DNA of 10,707 nucleotides from Haplosporangium gracile. Taxonomy: Eukaryota > Mortierellomycota > Mortierellomycetes > Mortierellales > Mortierellaceae. Each line of letters starts with the position of its first letter. Position 1 is the stretch's first letter. Of the stretch, positions 1 to 8,181 are shown piece after piece. The notes beneath the pieces are model-generated. The model was not told the DNA's origin. It did no database searches and saw only the letters and a list, made by a program, of their open reading frames with translations. The DNA lies in the NCBI GenBank assembly GCA_015499985.1, contig JAAAUF010000820.1, forward strand, positions 6,881-17,587, read 5' to 3'. A program made the translations under genes and the position numbers.

Positions 1-1796
1 CTAAGGGTAGCGGAAAGGGCATCACCGGAGGTGTTGGCGCCCTCTTGGCTCTCGGTGGAGTCGGATACGGACTCAACGCCGCTCTCTTCAACGGTAATAT
101 ACACATTTCAAGAGTGCGATCCCGACTTACTTGCTCCCATTCACCACCTGGAACCGCACCTTGCACAAGCTCTTAACGCTGCATTAGGAAAACAAGGAAC
201 CCTTGGATGGAAAGAAAAAGCTTGTCGACCTACAACGGATCAGCTTACTTGGTTGAGTTCGACCTACCTCATATGCAGAAACCGCATTTATGACCAGTGA
301 CCAGGAGAATTAGAAGGGCAGTGCAGCATGGAAGCAAAGGGCAAAGTCAGGATTAGACCCCACAAAGCATATACAGATGGACACTAACCCTCTCTGGTTC
401 TTCACTGTGCCGATATTCTTTTCCGATAGTTGATGGAGGTCACCGTGCAGTCAAGTACTCGCGTGTGTTTGGTGTTCAGAATGAGGTTTACAACGAAGGA
501 ACTCACTTTGTGGTCCCCTGGTTCGAGACCCCTATCATCTACGATGTCCGCGCCAAGCCCAGAAACGTCGCCTCCTTGACCGGAACCAAGGGTATGTTTA
601 ACCGGTGAACACTCTAAACTTGACTCAGCGACTGGATAATTCAGGATGAGACTTTCTTTGCCGCTGAGAGCTAAGAAGCAGAGGAGAGGACGGAAGGCAT
701 GACATGCAAGGGCCAGTGGAGACAAAAGAGTCATAGGGAGATGGCCCTGAGAGGTCACTGGATTTCATCCGCAGTGGGGTTTAACGGACATGCAAAAATA
801 TATACAGACCGGACGCAGGCATGCATTTTTGGCAAGGGCGCAAGTGATGAATATGTCTTTGATAGAAGGAATAGCGCAGTCGCTTAATTGTGAGGAAGGA
901 CGAGGAGTGTAAGCTATCATGGTTTGTAGAGTTGCAATGACTGACCCTTCAAACCCGACATATCCCGTTTTTCGTCGGAATGCAACTATTTTAGATTTGC
1001 AGATGGTCAACATCACCGTCCGTGTGCTGTCCCGTCCTCGTGTCAACGACTTGGCCGAGATCTACCGCACTTTGGGACAGGATTATGACGAGCGCGTCTT
1101 GCCTTCGATTATCAACGAGGTTGCCAAGTCGGTCGTCGCACAGTTCAATGCCAGTCAGCTTATCACCCAGCGTGACCGTGTTTCCCGTTTGGTTCGTGAG
1201 AACTTGATCAAGCGTGCTGCCCGCTTCAACATTGTTTTGGATGATGTCTCGATTGTCCACATGGCCTTCTCGCCCGAGTTCACCCAGGCTGTTGAGGCCA
1301 AGCAGATTGCCCAGCAGGAGGCTCAGCGTGCCGCTTTCGTCGTTGATCGTGCCATTCAGGAGAAGCAGTCGATCATTGTCAAGGCTGAGGGAGAGGCCCG
1401 TTCCGCCGAGCTCATCGGTGAAGGTACTCGCTTTGATATTCTTTCTTCATTCGCACTTTGGTGTGTTTTTTTGAAATGCTGATTCTAATATCCTTTACGT
1501 TATGCATTTTGACAAATGATAAATAGCCATCAAGAACAAGCCTGGATTCATTGAGCTCAGGAAGATTGAGGTTGCCCGCGAGATTGCTACCGTTATCTCT
1601 CACTCCTCTAACCGTGTCATGTTGGATGCCGACACCTTGCTTTTGAACGTTAACGAGCAGAAGTAAGTGGCAGCCATACAATCTACTGCATTGAACATAC
1701 TTGTGAACTCGCTGATGGGAGTGGATATTTATGCAAGGATAATATGCTGACCATGAAATTTTTTTGTAATGCTTTTTCAGGAAAGAGGACAAGTAG
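1..1796 (+). CDS. PHB2: Prohibitin-2 (partial, 5' end outside window), five exons
   Basis: Prohibitin-2 is the mitochondrial inner-membrane SPFH protein that forms ring complexes with prohibitin-1, acting as a scaffold and chaperone and modulating m-AAA protease. Exons read 1-93, 430-591, 995-1423, 1527-1662 and 1781-1796, with introns of 336, 403, 103 and 118 nt, all GT..AG (phases 1, 1, 1, 2). They join into 277 residues plus a TAG stop; roughly 30-35 N-terminal residues are missing compared with yeast (310 aa). Visible parts in order: a Gly-rich hydrophobic membrane anchor ([17 protein letters not shown]), the SPFH start [61 protein letters not shown], then the Ala/Gln/Glu-rich coiled coil ([19 protein letters not shown]) and a short lysine-rich end KKEDK. 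The DLQMVNI stretch and RVLSRP point to PHB2 rather than PHB1 (family knowledge). Identification is very secure; the only doubt concerns the unseen start. Confidence 0.96.
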
Positions 1797-2280
1797 ACAA
1801 CCACGCAACAAGAACAGGATCATAGATATTTTAAACAACAGGATTCTGGGCGCACTGCTCATAGTTTTTCATTTTCGCTTTAAAAAGCATTGTAACATAT
1901 CATCAAAAAACAACCGTTTGTCTTTTTTTTTTTTTTTTTTTGTTTGACCTTTGAAGCTTTTTTTTGATGCACTGTATAGAGGGAGAGAGAAAGAAAAAAA
2001 CGACCATGGTGCTTATGCAGCAAAGGAGACAATTATGTCCCACCCCGGCATGCATTGTCTTTCATGCTTTGCCTATCACACCTACTTGTTTTTCCTATAT
2101 GCAATGCCAGGAATGTTAGAAAAACAACATGATGATGATTATGCAGAAATACCAACTCAAAAAAACGAAAGTAGAAGAGGTTGGGCATTCATTTTTATTA
2201 TAGGCCTTTTCACTTACCCCTCGTGACGCCCTTTGGGTCTCCTTGGCCCATTTTTCTGTGCCAAATGCCAATTTTTCAAG
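1797..2280. other. PHB2 3' UTR and start of spacer
   Basis: A/T-rich sequence after the PHB2 stop with no convincing gene on either strand. There is no AATAAA here; a TTTAAAAA stretch inside a small palindrome-like GCTTTAAAAAGC (1877-1888) and a T19 run follow, so the transcript end cannot be placed exactly. Short open frames on both strands are of biased composition and carry no recognisable domain. Confidence 0.5.
1923..1941. repeat. T19 homopolymer
   Basis: An uninterrupted run of nineteen T about 127 nt after the PHB2 stop. Such poly(dA:dT) tracts exclude nucleosomes in fungi and often lie near transcript ends or promoters. Its exact length should be treated cautiously because homopolymers are prone to sequencing error. 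Confidence 0.85.
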
Positions 2281-2400
2281 GGGAGCGTAGAGTGAGGGGG
2301 AGATGAGAGAAGAGAGAAGAGAGAAAGAATGGAGGTGTCTAGGAGTAGGAGGCGTCGTTTTTTGATAGCGCGTTTTTTTCTTCGCGTTCAAGAAAGGAGG
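2281..2400. repeat. Purine-rich block with mirror repeat
   Basis: The + strand is almost all G and A across about 2281-2337. Positions 2305-2323 read the same in both directions on one strand (a 19-nt G/A mirror repeat). Homopurine mirror repeats can form intramolecular triplex (H-DNA), an established property of the sequence class; whether it happens here is unknown. Confidence 0.6.
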
Positions 2401-2403
2401 GGG

Positions 2404-2444
2404 ACTGGTAGCTGTGAAGCGGGTAGAAATAGTTCGCTACCAGT
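2404..2444. repeat. Perfect 9-bp inverted repeat (hairpin candidate)
   Basis: ACTGGTAGC at 2404-2412 is followed by its exact reverse complement GCTACCAGT at 2436-2444, separated by 23 nt. It sits at the left edge of a compositionally balanced island between two purine-rich blocks. No T-run follows directly and no known RNA family was recognised. Confidence 0.6.
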
Positions 2445-2555
2445 TTCAAGCTACCTCTCTTTTTTTTGGGTACAGAATTCTCTTACCAGGGATAGGACGC
2501 AAACTAGCTTCATACCCACGGACGGTGCAGCTTCTCCTGGTGGCGTTAAGTGTGT

Positions 2556-2579
2556 GCGTAACACCTCGTACAGTTACGC
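2556..2579. repeat. Perfect 7-bp inverted repeat (hairpin candidate)
   Basis: GCGTAAC at 2556-2562 pairs with GTTACGC at 2573-2579 around a 10-nt loop. A further 6-bp pair, ACCAGG (2485-2490) with CCTGGT (2536-2541), lies just upstream. Together with the 2404-2444 repeat these make the island rich in pairing potential. Confidence 0.5.
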
Positions 2580-2689
2580 CTTGGTGCTTAGTTTCCAGTT
2601 TACGCTTCTGTTGCTCAAGTCTTGGGAGGACATTTCGTGTTTTTATTTTGTTGCTTAAAAAACAGACGAGGAGTGGATGGATGATAGCT

Positions 2690-3075
2690 AAGCAAAAGAA
2701 GAATGAAAAATCATGACGGGAGCCCAAAAATGGAGATGGAGGGATGGAGAGGGGTCGAGGGACGGGATTTTTTTTAGGGAAGAGTGACAAAGGAAGGGGA
2801 GGGGAGGCGGGAGAGGGGACAAATACAAACGAGAAGAGAGAAAGGACGAGGGAGATGGAAGATGAGCATGAGGATACAGGGAGATCTAGCAATCTTGTTG
2901 TCTACCACGAAGGAACGAGCGAGCGAGCGAGTGAACGACATGGTGTCCAGACAAGAACGACGACGAAGAAAGTGAGAAAGAGGGGGGAGGGGCTTTCTCT
3001 CTGTTTATCCTGGCGACCGACGTGGAAAGGAAGGAGAGAGGGAGGCAAACCAGCCAGTCAGGCAAAAGATGCCCC
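2690..3075. repeat. Second purine-rich block with (CGAG)4
   Basis: About 370 nt in which the + strand is dominated by G and A, including four perfect CGAG units at 2916-2931. Open frames through it on both strands are simply low-complexity (Arg/Glu/Lys on +, Ser/Pro/Leu on -) and are not called as genes. The block ends close to a reversal to C/T-rich sequence. Confidence 0.55.
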
Positions 3076-3328
3076 AAGCTATTCCCATCCTCATCTTCCG
3101 TTCTCTTTACGCGCTGTAATTTTTTCTTTCATAAAATGAGCGCCTTTTTTTCCCTCGCCCCCCTGTTACTTCTTCGTTCTTTTCATCTTCGTCATTCATA
3201 TCATCTTTTTCTCCTCGTCCTCGACTTCTTCGTCTCGAGCATCTTTCATTTCTTTTCATTTCATTTCCTTAATATTTAGTTTGGACTCTTTTACTTCGTC
3301 CCTCCGAGACAGCAAAACTCCATTCAAG

Positions 3329-3462
3329 GTTAGTGTCAAGAACTCACATCTTCCCCTCTCGTTCTCGTCCACTCATCCTCTTACACGCAACTTTCCATCT
3401 ATTGTTACCACATTTCACTCACTCTTATGCTCAACAACTTCATAAATCCTTAGTAACAGCAG
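3329..3462 (+). other. Candidate 5' UTR intron of the MFS gene
   Basis: The donor-like G|GTTAGT at 3329 and acceptor candidates ending at 3459 (AACAG) or 3462 (CAG) would remove 131-134 nt ending 13-16 nt before the start codon. The size matches the coding introns of this window. No strong branch-site match is seen, so this is tentative. Confidence 0.3.
3427..3453 (+). promoter_or_regulatory. Short upstream ORF (8 codons) in the MFS leader
   Basis: ATG at 3427 opens a frame reading MLNNFINP and stops with TAG at 3451-3453, 22 nt before the MFS start codon. If the leader is unspliced, scanning ribosomes would meet this uORF first and main-ORF output could be lowered. If the candidate 5' UTR intron is removed, the uORF disappears. 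Presence of the ORF is certain; any function is inference. Confidence 0.35.
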
Positions 3463-3475
3463 TAGGAACACAAAG

Positions 3476-5625
3476 ATGGCGACACAGGCGTCTACGAACC
3501 CAGAGTCGACCTCAAACAATGCTCTGGTCCGAGCGATCCACAAGCATTACAGCGACACGACCTACCATCGATCCTCTCGCACTATCGAGAGCGAGAAGAC
3601 ACTCCTCTGTGGGATCCCTTTCAACCGCTGGGCCATGTTCCCGACTGCCTTCGTGTATGTTTCTTAATCAGTAAGCGAGGCTACGTTTGATGTACTGTAA
3701 TCGTATAGAGTTTTGTCGTCTCATGCATCCTTCTCTTTCTCTTCGTCCAATCCAGCTTCCAAGCCATTTGTGGATCGCTGTATGCTTGTAAGTCGTTTTA
3801 ACCGCACAGACCCTAATCTCTTTTTGCCCTTTTGATTTGTTTAAGACACTCTTCTTCTCGCGTGGCAAGTGAAAAAAAAGGCTTTCAAATGTGCGGACAT
3901 ACACACTCACTCCTTCCTCCTCTGCATACAAAAATAGGGTCGGTGTTCAATGATCCAATTGACGGATACATCTATGGCCAGAGTTACAACGCCGCTTCAA
4001 ACAAATATACTCCTCTTGTCCATAACGCTCCTATTACCTTCTACATCGCTGTCGGTAAGTTCTTTCCTTTTTCTATTACCACAGCTATGATGCTTTTTGT
4101 TTATTTTGGACGTCTAGTTTGGCGATTGAAAGCGTCCTTCAGGGCAGTGCACAGAGAAAAGGGTCCAGCCCTTCTCCTATTCACCGCACAATTTTATTCT
4201 TCTCTCGGTCTCTCTCTCTCTCTCTCTATGCCACCCTTCTTAATAGGATGCTTTGGTATTTCAGCGGCGGTGAATGGCCCATGGCTAGAAAGAAACGGTC
4301 CTCGTCTGGCTGCGATCCTCGGAGCGACAGTCTTCTTCCTCGGCAACATGATCGCCGCCATCGGTATCTATACTAAAATCATGGCCCTCCTCTACTTCGG
4401 ATACGGTGTTCTCGGTGGTGCAGGGTTGGGACTCTGTTACATTTCCCCCGTTTCGGCTTTACAGAAATGGTTTCCTGATCGTCGTGGTCTTGCTGCAGGA
4501 TTTGCGGTCTGTGGGTTTGGAGCTGGCTCGATTATTTTGGCCAAGATTCCTCAGCCGCTGATTGCCGAGGTTGGGTTGCCGATGACGTTTGTGGTGTTGG
4601 GGTGTTGTTACTTTGCGGCGATGTTGGTCTGTGCGATGGTGTTCCGTGTCCCTCCACCTAAGTTCCAGGTCAATGGGATGGACATGTACCGCAATAAAGT
4701 CGATGGAAGTGATGCTTCCACTGGTACTGGTGGTGATAACGCAGAAGTGAGTTTAAATGTAGAGGCGCATTTGGACGAAAAGTTGGCACAGGATTTCCGG
4801 GACCCCGGTGTGAATATGATTCTGAGCTCAGCCATCTTTTCGAGCGAGTACCGGATCATGTACATTATGTTTTTCGGAAACTCGATCGCCGGCCTCGTTT
4901 TCCTGTCTCGACTCGCCAACATCACAAAGGACATCTTCAACAAGGACGAGGCCACCTCGGCAACGATTGTGGCGATCAACGGTGGATTCAATTTGGGTGG
5001 ACGACTCTTCTTCTCGACCATGTCTGACCGTCTGGGTCGCAAGAACTCGTTCTTTGTGATGTTGCTAGCTCAAGTCGTCATCCTCGCGGCACTACCGACC
5101 ATCATGGAGAAGCAGGTCTATTGGGCTTTCCTCTTAGTCATCTGGGTCCTGACGGCCTGTTACGGTGGCGGGTTCGGATGTATCCCTGCCTTCCTGTGTG
5201 ATATGTTTGGGCCTTCCAACATTGGCGCGCTACACGGCATCATCCTCACCGCCTGGTCTCTGGCTGGTGTCGGTGGAGGACTCCTCTTCACGGGGATCTA
5301 TAACCGCCTCCTCGAGTCTGGTTACTCCATCCGCGATGCATTTGTGTATTCTGCAAACTTGCATTGGATTCTAGCCGTCGCATGTCTTGGGTTCTTGTTC
5401 CTCTTGTTCGTGGGGACTAATATTCATGATCGGTTATTGCCAAAGCCCAAGGGAGAGTTTGCGAGGTTGAGGGTGTTTGGGCGGTTGGTTCGGATTGGGG
5501 CGTTTGGATTCCAGTGGTTGACCAAGGAGCAAGAGGAGGCTGAGTGGGCTGCATTTGTTGAGAAGCGTCGGCAGCAGGATCTTTTGGCCCGTCGTGGAGC
5601 CAATGTCTATGACGGCTCTGGATGA
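3476..5625 (+). CDS. MFS transporter, OFA (oxalate/formate antiporter-like) family, four exons
   Basis: A 12-helix major facilitator of 568 aa, probably moving a small monocarboxylate or similar solute across a membrane. Exons 3476-3654, 3756-3787, 3938-4054 and 4247-5625 join in frame; introns are 101, 150 and 192 nt. Exon 2 is only 32 nt and encodes the TM1 end FQAICGSLYA, with SLYAWSVFN formed across the next junction. The first MFS signature loop is GPWLERNGPR (residues 120-129). The second is SDRLGRK (369-375). TM4-5 carries GGAGLGLCYISPV and KWFPDRRGLAAGFAVCGFG, typical of the OFA family. A hydrophilic central loop spans about residues 245-315, and a charged tail (EQEEAEWAAFVEKRR) ends the protein. 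The start ATG is chosen because it follows the leader and gives a 50-residue cytosolic N-terminus before TM1. The substrate cannot be read from sequence. Fold assignment is secure; splice sites are supported by restored family motifs. Confidence 0.93.
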
Positions 5626-5930
5626 AGTGAGGTCCGTTGTGAATGATTTTAGGGTACGTGTCTACCCCATTCTTTTATCTAATAACTTTTTTATCTACTC
5701 AGTACGTACACATAATCGCAATTAAAATATCTGAACAATTGCAATTGAGTACGTTTTGAATGGGTGAGGAGAGTACATTGCGGAGGTGAGGATGGGTACA
5801 TGGTCAAATGTATGATGATATCAAACAACGCCGAGAGAATGGGCCTAAAAACGGGACAATTGAATTTTTCTTTGGTCGTGTGCGCGTTGTCCCTTGCTTA
5901 CTAGCTTCGAAGATACCGAAACGTGCATCT
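5626..5930. other. MFS 3' flank with possible UTR mini-intron and palindrome
   Basis: No gene is seen. GTACGT at 5654, a CTAATAAC branch-like site near 5679 and a pyrimidine-rich CTCAG acceptor ending at 5702 outline a possible 49-nt 3' UTR intron. A perfect 12-bp palindrome CAATTGCAATTG lies at 5736-5747. Confidence 0.4.
5721..5726 (+). terminator. Possible poly(A) signal of the MFS gene (ATTAAA)
   Basis: ATTAAA, a common variant of the polyadenylation hexamer, lies 96 nt after the MFS stop in A/T-rich sequence. No AATAAA occurs nearby. Position is plausible but fungal poly(A) signals are degenerate, so confidence is modest. Confidence 0.35.
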
Positions 5931-6203
5931 ACCGCCTTCTCTCATTCTTTCTCTCTCTCGCCTTTCTCTGTGTGTGTGCATCTCTTTAGGATTTTTAGGC
6001 TGCTGTTTCTCATTTCTTCTCTCCCCATCCCGTCTCTTTCCCTCTTGATCGCTTTTCTCGTTCTCGCGGTCACCCTCGAATTTTCTATATTTCTTGTCAT
6101 GATCTCTCTCCGTGTCTCCCGTGCCTCTCTTCCTCTCCCTTTTTTTTTGTCCCTTCTCGTCTCGAGACAACCAAAAAAAAGAAAAAAAAAAAATTTTTTT
6201 TTT
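5930..6203. repeat. C/T-rich tract ending in an A12T10 junction
   Basis: The + strand is mainly C and T from about 5930 to 6157, then carries the 10-bp palindrome GTCTCGAGAC (6159-6168), an A8 run, G, A12 (6182-6193) and T10 (6194-6203). It resembles the pyrimidine-rich leader before the MFS gene, but no gene follows: the first good-context ATG (6248, after CAACC) stops after four codons. It could be a nucleosome-free regulatory patch, a promoter of a non-coding transcript, or neutral low-complexity sequence. Confidence 0.45.
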
Positions 6204-6291
6204 GCATGGGACCTCCTTCCAGCATCAACCAGCAATCAACAACAACCATGAACCAGGAATAGAAACCAGACTAGTGTGGAAAATCTTTTTG

Positions 6292-6337
6292 CATGGTACC
6301 GTGGTTTTTTTTTCTTTTTATACCCAATTGTACCATG
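6292..6337. repeat. Perfect 8-bp inverted repeat before an AATAAA-like A-run
   Basis: CATGGTAC (6292-6299) and GTACCATG (6330-6337) are exact reverse complements with a T-rich 30-nt spacer; a flanking G and T can add a wobble pair. The left arm overlaps the second copy of an 11-nt direct repeat TTTTTGCATGG (6199-6209 and 6286-6296). An AATAAA merging into an A-run follows within 10 nt. Confidence 0.5.
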
Positions 6338-6359
6338 TCCGCAAATAAAAAAAAAAACA

Positions 6360-7150
6360 ATGTTCTGACCAATGACCCGATCCCATGGGCGTCGCTATAC
6401 CGATGCCTGTGGCTTGCTTGTTGAAGAAGGGAAGGTTTTAAAAATAAGCAAGGGGTGCGAAAGGGGGGGAAAGGAGAAGGAATGGGTCAGGGTTGTTAGG
6501 GTCAGGAACAGGGGGTGGTGGTAGTTACACCTTATTTCTATTCGTGGTGTGTGAGATGCATATTCCTGACTACTTGGCGGGTAAAGCTCTCGCAACGAAA
6601 ACACGCGTTCCTTATTCATTCAGGTACAACGACCATCAAAACAACAAGAGGCGATCATTCTCTGCCCATTTGGTCAGCTTAAATAAAAACAAAAAGCAAC
6701 AAGCCGAAGAAAAAAAAAAAAAAATGTGTGAGTGGCTGGTGGACAGTGATGCAAACCCCATTGGAAAACATTGTATCAGCGGACAATGCTGTACGTCGTC
6801 CTGAAGTGGCAGGGTGCCGTTTTAGTGGGGGAAGGTAATTACGCGGAGTGGAGTGGATGAATTGGATTGGTACTTTGCGTTAATGCTAGTGCAGGTATGT
6901 AGTTGAAAGGCGGGCATAGCGCATGGGAAAAGAATTATATCATAGATGATGGCAGACAAATTAGGACTGAGCCGGTCGTTTCCTTTCCCTGATTAATGCT
7001 GAAAGATGAAGAAGAGACATATGGAAGAGAACAAAGGTCTTCGTCATCTGGACTACAGTGCAACGTCAATTGTTTACGAAGGAGGTGTCTTCGGACGAGC
7101 GAACACGAGCAAGAGCTAGTCTAGAAGTTTCTGTGAGGCTTGTCTTGCTA
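6360..7150. other. Spacer without recognisable gene
   Basis: About 800 nt of mixed composition. Open frames on both strands are short, start mostly at non-ATG codons, and give biased or unrecognisable peptides. No tRNA, rRNA, transposase or long repeat was seen. Confidence 0.5.
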
Positions 7151-7152
7151 TC

Positions 7153-7200
7153 GTTTGTTGTTGGTTTGCTGTTTGTTGTTGGTTTGCTGTTTGTTGTTGT
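7153..7200. repeat. 18-nt tandem repeat, about 2.6 copies
   Basis: Two identical 18-nt units GTTTGTTGTTGGTTTGCT occupy 7153-7170 and 7171-7188, followed by a partial, slightly diverged third copy to about 7200. The unit is itself built of GTT/TTG triplets, so it is a small minisatellite that grew from simple sequence. Confidence 0.75.
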
Positions 7201-7371
7201 TGGCGGTGGACAAAGAGGACGATAAAGGACCACAAAAAAAAAGACGTCGATTAAACAATCAACGGAGATGATTTTACCGACGGTGGGGGTATCTTTTTTG
7301 CACAAAGGGTCTGGAGTCAACAACAAGAGCGAGTGGCCCAGAGGGTCACGGTGCCCTTCCCCTCTCCTTGT

Positions 7372-7398
7372 GCATTGTTCGCATTGTTCGCATTGTTC
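7372..7398. repeat. 9-nt tandem repeat, three perfect copies
   Basis: GCATTGTTC occurs three times head to tail at 7372-7380, 7381-7389 and 7390-7398. It lies just upstream of the long C/T-rich tract. A regulatory role is possible but nothing in the sequence proves it. Confidence 0.75.
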
Positions 7399-7439
7399 GT
7401 GGTCAAGTAAACTGACCCCAATTGATCCATCTCTTTACA

Positions 7440-8160
7440 TAATTGCTCCCCCGCCTGCCTCTTCGTCCTTTTCCTTCTTGCTCCCCAACCATACGCCCTC
7501 GCTCTTTGCCCTTTTTTTTTGTTTTTGTTCCCTTATCCATTCACCTTCTTGCCTTCTTCTTCTCTTCTTCTTCTCTTCTTCTTGCCTTTTTTCCCTTTTT
7601 CACTTTTTTCACTTTATTTATTATTCTCAGACACACTTTCTCTCCTTCCTTCTTCCTCCTTCCGACTCCTTGACCGGCCAACTCCTCCTTCTCCCTCTTC
7701 TTATTTTCTTATTTTTCACGCCTCTCCTCCTTCTCATTCAACACCCACCTCACCCGACTTAATTCATTCATTCACTCATCTCCTCTTCTCTTTCCCTCAT
7801 TCTTCTTTCTCTATCCTCAACAACCAGCACTTGTTCTGTCTTACACCCCGACCACAGTCTCCTTACCCCTTTCCATTTGTAAGTAACCACCTTCCTCCGC
7901 TCACTCGCACTTTCAGGCACACATATCCGTTCAACAGCCCATCGTTAGTCTCCTTTTTTTCAACATCGCACTTGCACCCTGTCTACTATCCAGCCTCGTA
8001 ACTGCTACAACTACCAGTTTCATCACCATACAACTCAGGATCGACCATTTATTGCTTATTGCAACGCCTGCCCCCTGTTTGCCTCATCCTTTCACCCTCG
8101 CTTTTCTCTTTCTCTCTCTCAAAAGCTGGCTCACCACTGCTCTTTTTACCACCTTTCTTT
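7440..8160 (+). promoter_or_regulatory. Long C/T-rich tract, possible distal promoter or non-coding first exon
   Basis: For about 720 nt the + strand is overwhelmingly C and T, with CTTCTT triplet stretches near 7553-7583 and no credible coding frame (translations are Ser/Phe/Leu/Pro runs). It resembles the leader before the MFS gene but is longer. Near its right part lies a good donor-like GTAAGT at 7879-7884, with an AG (TTTCAG) at 7916 and a stronger acceptor context ending at 9032. It may therefore contain the transcription start and a non-coding first exon for the gene at 9083, or drive a non-coding RNA. Both are inferences. Confidence 0.4.
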
Positions 8161-8181
8161 TTTGGGTGTATATGTGTTTTG

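Larger units (their letters stand above)
3080..3475 (+). promoter_or_regulatory. C/T-rich promoter and 5' leader of the MFS gene
   Basis: From about 3080 to the MFS start the + strand is mostly C and T, the kind of pyrimidine-rich stretch that commonly precedes or overlaps transcription starts in fungi. No clear TATA box stands out. The last 150 nt hold a GTTAGT donor-like site at 3329-3334, a short upstream ORF at 3427-3453 and AG acceptor candidates at 3459 and 3462, so the leader may be spliced. The transcription start cannot be placed from sequence alone. Confidence 0.5.

Noticed and set aside
919..994. ATG at 919 as an alternative PHB2 start leading into exon 3
   Set aside because: The 76 nt before 995 are intronic: exons 1 and 2 join in phase to restore the yeast-like prohibitin sequence, which this start would replace with unrelated residues.
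2446..2892. Minus-strand 148-codon frame
   Set aside because: Its first half is the complement of purine-rich simple sequence and nothing in it is recognisable as a protein family.
4608..5042. Antisense 144-codon frame inside MFS exon 4
   Set aside because: It mirrors the conserved transporter sequence, whose motifs in the + frame are unmistakable.
5808..6251. + strand 147-codon frame after the MFS gene
   Set aside because: Mostly translated C/T-rich and homopolymer sequence, with poor codon variety and no domain.
7268..8001. Overlapping + strand frames of up to 164 codons in the C/T-rich tract
   Set aside because: Translations are Ser/Phe/Leu/Pro runs dictated by base composition, and several frames are open at once.
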